A stretch of DNA of 8,463 bases from Cyclobacteriaceae bacterium (GTDB taxonomy: Bacteria > Bacteroidota > Bacteroidia > Cytophagales > Cyclobacteriaceae): the NCBI GenBank assembly GCA_028289505.1, contig JANQPK010000028.1:1-8463 (forward strand). Reading direction: 5' to 3'. The position numbers and the translations under genes were made by a program. How positions within the stretch are numbered: position 1 is the stretch's first letter; the number at the start of each line of letters is the position of its first letter. Positions 6,673-8,463 of this stretch are shown in pieces. The notes under the pieces were generated by a model, which saw only the letters and a program-made list of their open reading frames with translations, did no database searches and was not told where the DNA came from.

Positions 6673-7707
6673 CTACCTGAATTTTGCTCGTTTAAACCTC
6701 TGATTATTTATAATATAGCTCAACTGAAAACTAGTCATGATGTATACATCATTTTTGGAGCTATCTCCACGGTTATTATCCCTGGCATCTCTGCCATAAC
6801 CCGCGATAGTGGTGTAAGTGTTTCCGTCGAAAGGTGAGGTGTAGCTTTCCAATTCATTCGGAATTACCCCAGTTTGTCTGGTACTTCCGGACTCCACTGC
6901 GATTTCCTCTCTGGACCTGTCTGCTAAGGCTCTGGCCAAATTATCGGACAGCGATCCCAGGTCAACATAATCTGTTGAAACATCATCCAGATGGTCAAAA
7001 AACAAATGCCTGTAGCCCACCTCAAAGGAAAAATCCCACCTTTCCTGCAGTTTAAAACGTAAACCCAGACCAATTGGTATAGCCAGTTGTATTTTTTTAT
7101 ATGAAACACCTTCAGTTCTCATCGGTGCCAAATCCACCCATTCGCCGGCATTGGGAAAAGGAGTATTTCCGTTATTAACATCAGTCTCGGGCACTAAGGC
7201 TTTGGGGTTGTGATGAAAGACCGCTACTCCTAAAAAGAGGTAGGGCACAACTTGCTTACGCGACCGGTAGGTAGAGATGTTTTCGGTAAAATCAAATACC
7301 CCAACCACTGATAGTTCCTTAATGTCATTCCTAAACTGCAGATTTCGGACATATCGGAACCTACCTGACTCGTCAGAAGGGTCAGCCGACTCAAAATCAT
7401 CCCCTTTCAGCCTACCCCAATTAAAGCTGGCTCTTGCTGTAAATCTGGGGCCCAATCTTCGAGTGGCAAATAGCCCAAATCCTGGACGGGTCAGGCTTAA
7501 GTTGGTACTTGCTATATTATCTAAAGGGGCCAAATCACCAAAGTAATTCAAAGCGTTGAGGTTCACTCCCAATGTACTGTATTTCTTATTGATAGAATAT
7601 ACAGACCCCCTAGGTCCTTTGGACTTAGCACGAGATCGCTGAGCAGTCAAGGATTGGGAAAAAATAAATGTAAGCAGTAAAAAAAAGACCGCGAAGGGGA
7701 CCCTCAT
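6673..7707 (-). CDS. Second, longer DUF6089/PorG-like outer-membrane barrel protein
   Basis: A 344-residue predicted outer-membrane barrel of unproven function. It has a signal peptide (1 to about 22, cleavage before Gln23), then a basic linker rich in Arg and Lys (24-42), then barrel strands starting near STLGVNLNALNYFGDL (44-59). Shared with the next gene are GRLKGDD (98-104; there GQIKGDD), VVPYLFLG (153-160) and IPIGLGLRFKLQERWDFSFEVG (210-231), each aligned by hand. It differs by a long hydrophilic insertion (about 245-318) that would form a large loop before the last strands, and by a basic end, FKRAKFR, without the Cys tail. It is 4 nt from the PorG-like gene and probably its distant tandem paralogue. 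The 85-nt leader contains a good promoter candidate, so this is likely the first gene of the transcription unit. An association with type IX secretion is an inference. Confidence 0.75.
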   Translation of the reverse strand: MRVPFAVFFLLLTFIFSQSLTAQRSRAKSKGPRGSVYSINKKYSTLGVNLNALNYFGDLAPLDNIASTNLSLTRPGFGLFATRRLGPRFTARASFNWGRLKGDDFESADPSDESGRFRYVRNLQFRNDIKELSVVGVFDFTENISTYRSRKQVVPYLFLGVAVFHHNPKALVPETDVNNGNTPFPNAGEWVDLAPMRTEGVSYKKIQLAIPIGLGLRFKLQERWDFSFEVGYRHLFFDHLDDVSTDYVDLGSLSDNLARALADRSREEIAVESGSTRQTGVIPNELESYTSPFDGNTYTTIAGYGRDARDNNRGDSSKNDVYIMTSFQLSYIINNQRFKRAKFR

Positions 7708-7746
7708 TAAATTAGTTATATTCTTTAGCTAAAAAATGGTACTAAA

Positions 7747-7754
7747 CAAAGGTA
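7747..7754 (-). promoter_or_regulatory. Candidate Bacteroidota promoter -7 box ahead of the PorG-like genes
   Basis: The minus strand reads TACCTTTG, an exact match to the Bacteroidota sigma-ABfr -7 consensus TAnnTTTG, in the 85-nt spacer between the nadK stop and the first PorG-like start. A T-run (7774-7778) sits at about the -33 position, but a clear TTG is absent. Transcription would start near 7740 and give a leader of roughly 33 nt, AT-rich and without a Shine-Dalgarno sequence, as is usual in this phylum. No hairpin terminator for nadK is visible in the spacer, so read-through from nadK is also possible. Confidence 0.5.
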
Positions 7755-7792
7755 TACATTAGTGAGAAATAATAAAAATGTTTGAGCGTGTG

Positions 7793-8463
7793 TTAGTTTC
7801 TGGCATCATACCCCCAGTTAAGTTTCATCCTTAAAGTGTCCAGAAAATTGTATCCATCTAATTTTACCAACTTCGCTTGGAAGCTTTCCTTACTAACAGC
7901 CATTTGCACCGACGCATCTACAGTATATGATCTGGTATCAAGTGAAACCAGGAAGTTCTTGCTGCGTCCCTCAATCTCGAAAGAGATCACGCTATTATCT
8001 GATACCACCATGGGGCGAACCGTCAAGTTATGTGGGCTTACCGGAGTAATGATGAAATTATTGGACTGTGGCAAAACTACCGGGCCGCCACAGCTCAAAG
8101 AATAACCAGTTGAACCAGTGGGTGTTGAAACAATAAGACCGTCAGCCCAGTAGCTATTGAGGTATTCCCCATCTATGTAAGCATGTACGGTGATCATTGC
8201 CGAAGTATCTTTTTTCAGTATCGTGAAGTCATTAAGGCCGAAGTTTGTTCCGTTGAAAATGTCTCGATCAGAATCGACTCTGAGCAGGGTTCTTTGTTCG
8301 AAAGAAAATTGATTGTGAAATAGAGCTTCCACTGCCTGAGGGATCATTTCCTTTGATATGGTTGCCAAAAAGCCTAACCTTCCCGTATTTACTGCCACCA
8401 CTGGCAACTCCAAGCTACCAACGTATGAAACCGTTTCCAGTAACGTACCATCACCGCCAACAC
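7793..8463 (-). CDS. nadK: NAD kinase, 5' end cut by window edge
   Basis: Predicted cytoplasmic ATP-dependent NAD kinase, which makes NADP. The frame enters from the right edge and yields 222 residues. The full protein is usually about 290, so some 70 N-terminal residues are missing. The fragment opens with the catalytic VGGDGTLL motif (residues 1-8, Asp4) and continues with VNTGRLGFL (24-32), GLNDFTI (75-81), the conserved glycine-rich segment STPTGSTGYSLSCGGPVV (112-129) and ITPVSPHNLTVRP, all in family order. The second motif reads Asn-Asp where E. coli has Asn-Glu. A TTG at 8413 could look like a start but is an internal leucine codon, because the GGDGT motif lies upstream in the same frame. 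The gene stops 85 nt before the PorG-like pair; nadK beside this cluster is common in Bacteroidota. Confidence 0.96.
   Translation of the reverse strand, partial: VGGDGTLLETVSYVGSLELPVVAVNTGRLGFLATISKEMIPQAVEALFHNQFSFEQRTLLRVDSDRDIFNGTNFGLNDFTILKKDTSAMITVHAYIDGEYLNSYWADGLIVSTPTGSTGYSLSCGGPVVLPQSNNFIITPVSPHNLTVRPMVVSDNSVISFEIEGRSKNFLVSLDTRSYTVDASVQMAVSKESFQAKLVKLDGYNFLDTLRMKLNWGYDARN

Noticed and set aside
8411..8413. TTG as a start codon for a shorter NAD kinase
   Set aside because: The catalytic GGDGT motif lies upstream in the same open frame, so this is an internal leucine codon.
1..8463. Mobile elements, CRISPR, defence systems or foreign-looking genes
   Set aside because: All long frames belong to one co-oriented envelope cluster plus nadK. 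I saw no transposase, integrase, terminal inverted repeat, regularly spaced repeat or tRNA-like fold.

Overview
The window is a stretch of Bacteroidota chromosome, most likely from the order Cytophagales. The assignment rests on three things: Bacteroidota-type BamA, OmpH/Skp and DUF6089/PorG proteins; AT-rich leaders with little Shine-Dalgarno sequence; and a TAnnTTTG promoter box. Genus or species cannot be read from this sequence alone. Every recognised gene lies on the minus strand, so the biological order runs from the right edge to the left. I saw no RNA gene, insertion sequence, phage gene, CRISPR array or defence gene.

Layout in transcription order: a 5'-truncated NAD kinase (nadK, 7793-8463); an 85-nt spacer with a good Bacteroidota promoter candidate; a 344-aa outer-membrane barrel protein of DUF6089/PorG type (6673-7707); after 4 nt, a second, shorter barrel that looks like canonical PorG (5979-6668); a 97-nt spacer with a weak promoter candidate; undecaprenyl diphosphate synthase (uppS, 5144-5881); bamA (2458-5133); three tandem OmpH/Skp chaperone genes (1922-2452, 1382-1900, 801-1337); and an LD-carboxypeptidase (ldcA, 1-789) whose 3' end lies beyond the left edge. 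Spacings from uppS to ldcA are 10, 5, 21, 44 and 11 nt, which fits one transcription unit.

The genes form an envelope-building cluster. UppS makes the lipid carrier for peptidoglycan and surface glycans. BamA inserts barrel proteins into the outer membrane. The Skp proteins are predicted to escort unfolded barrels across the periplasm. The PorG-like proteins are predicted BAM clients, and PorG is a type IX secretion component that contacts the PorK/PorN ring. LdcA trims recycled cell-wall peptides in the cytoplasm.

The core order (DUF6089/PorG, uppS, bamA, ompH) is an established Bacteroidota arrangement. The less ordinary points are two divergent PorG-like genes in tandem, a third Skp gene from an apparently local duplication, and ldcA at the downstream end. 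No wholly new system is evident. The most promising lead is the paired expansion of PorG-like barrels and Skp chaperones around one bamA.
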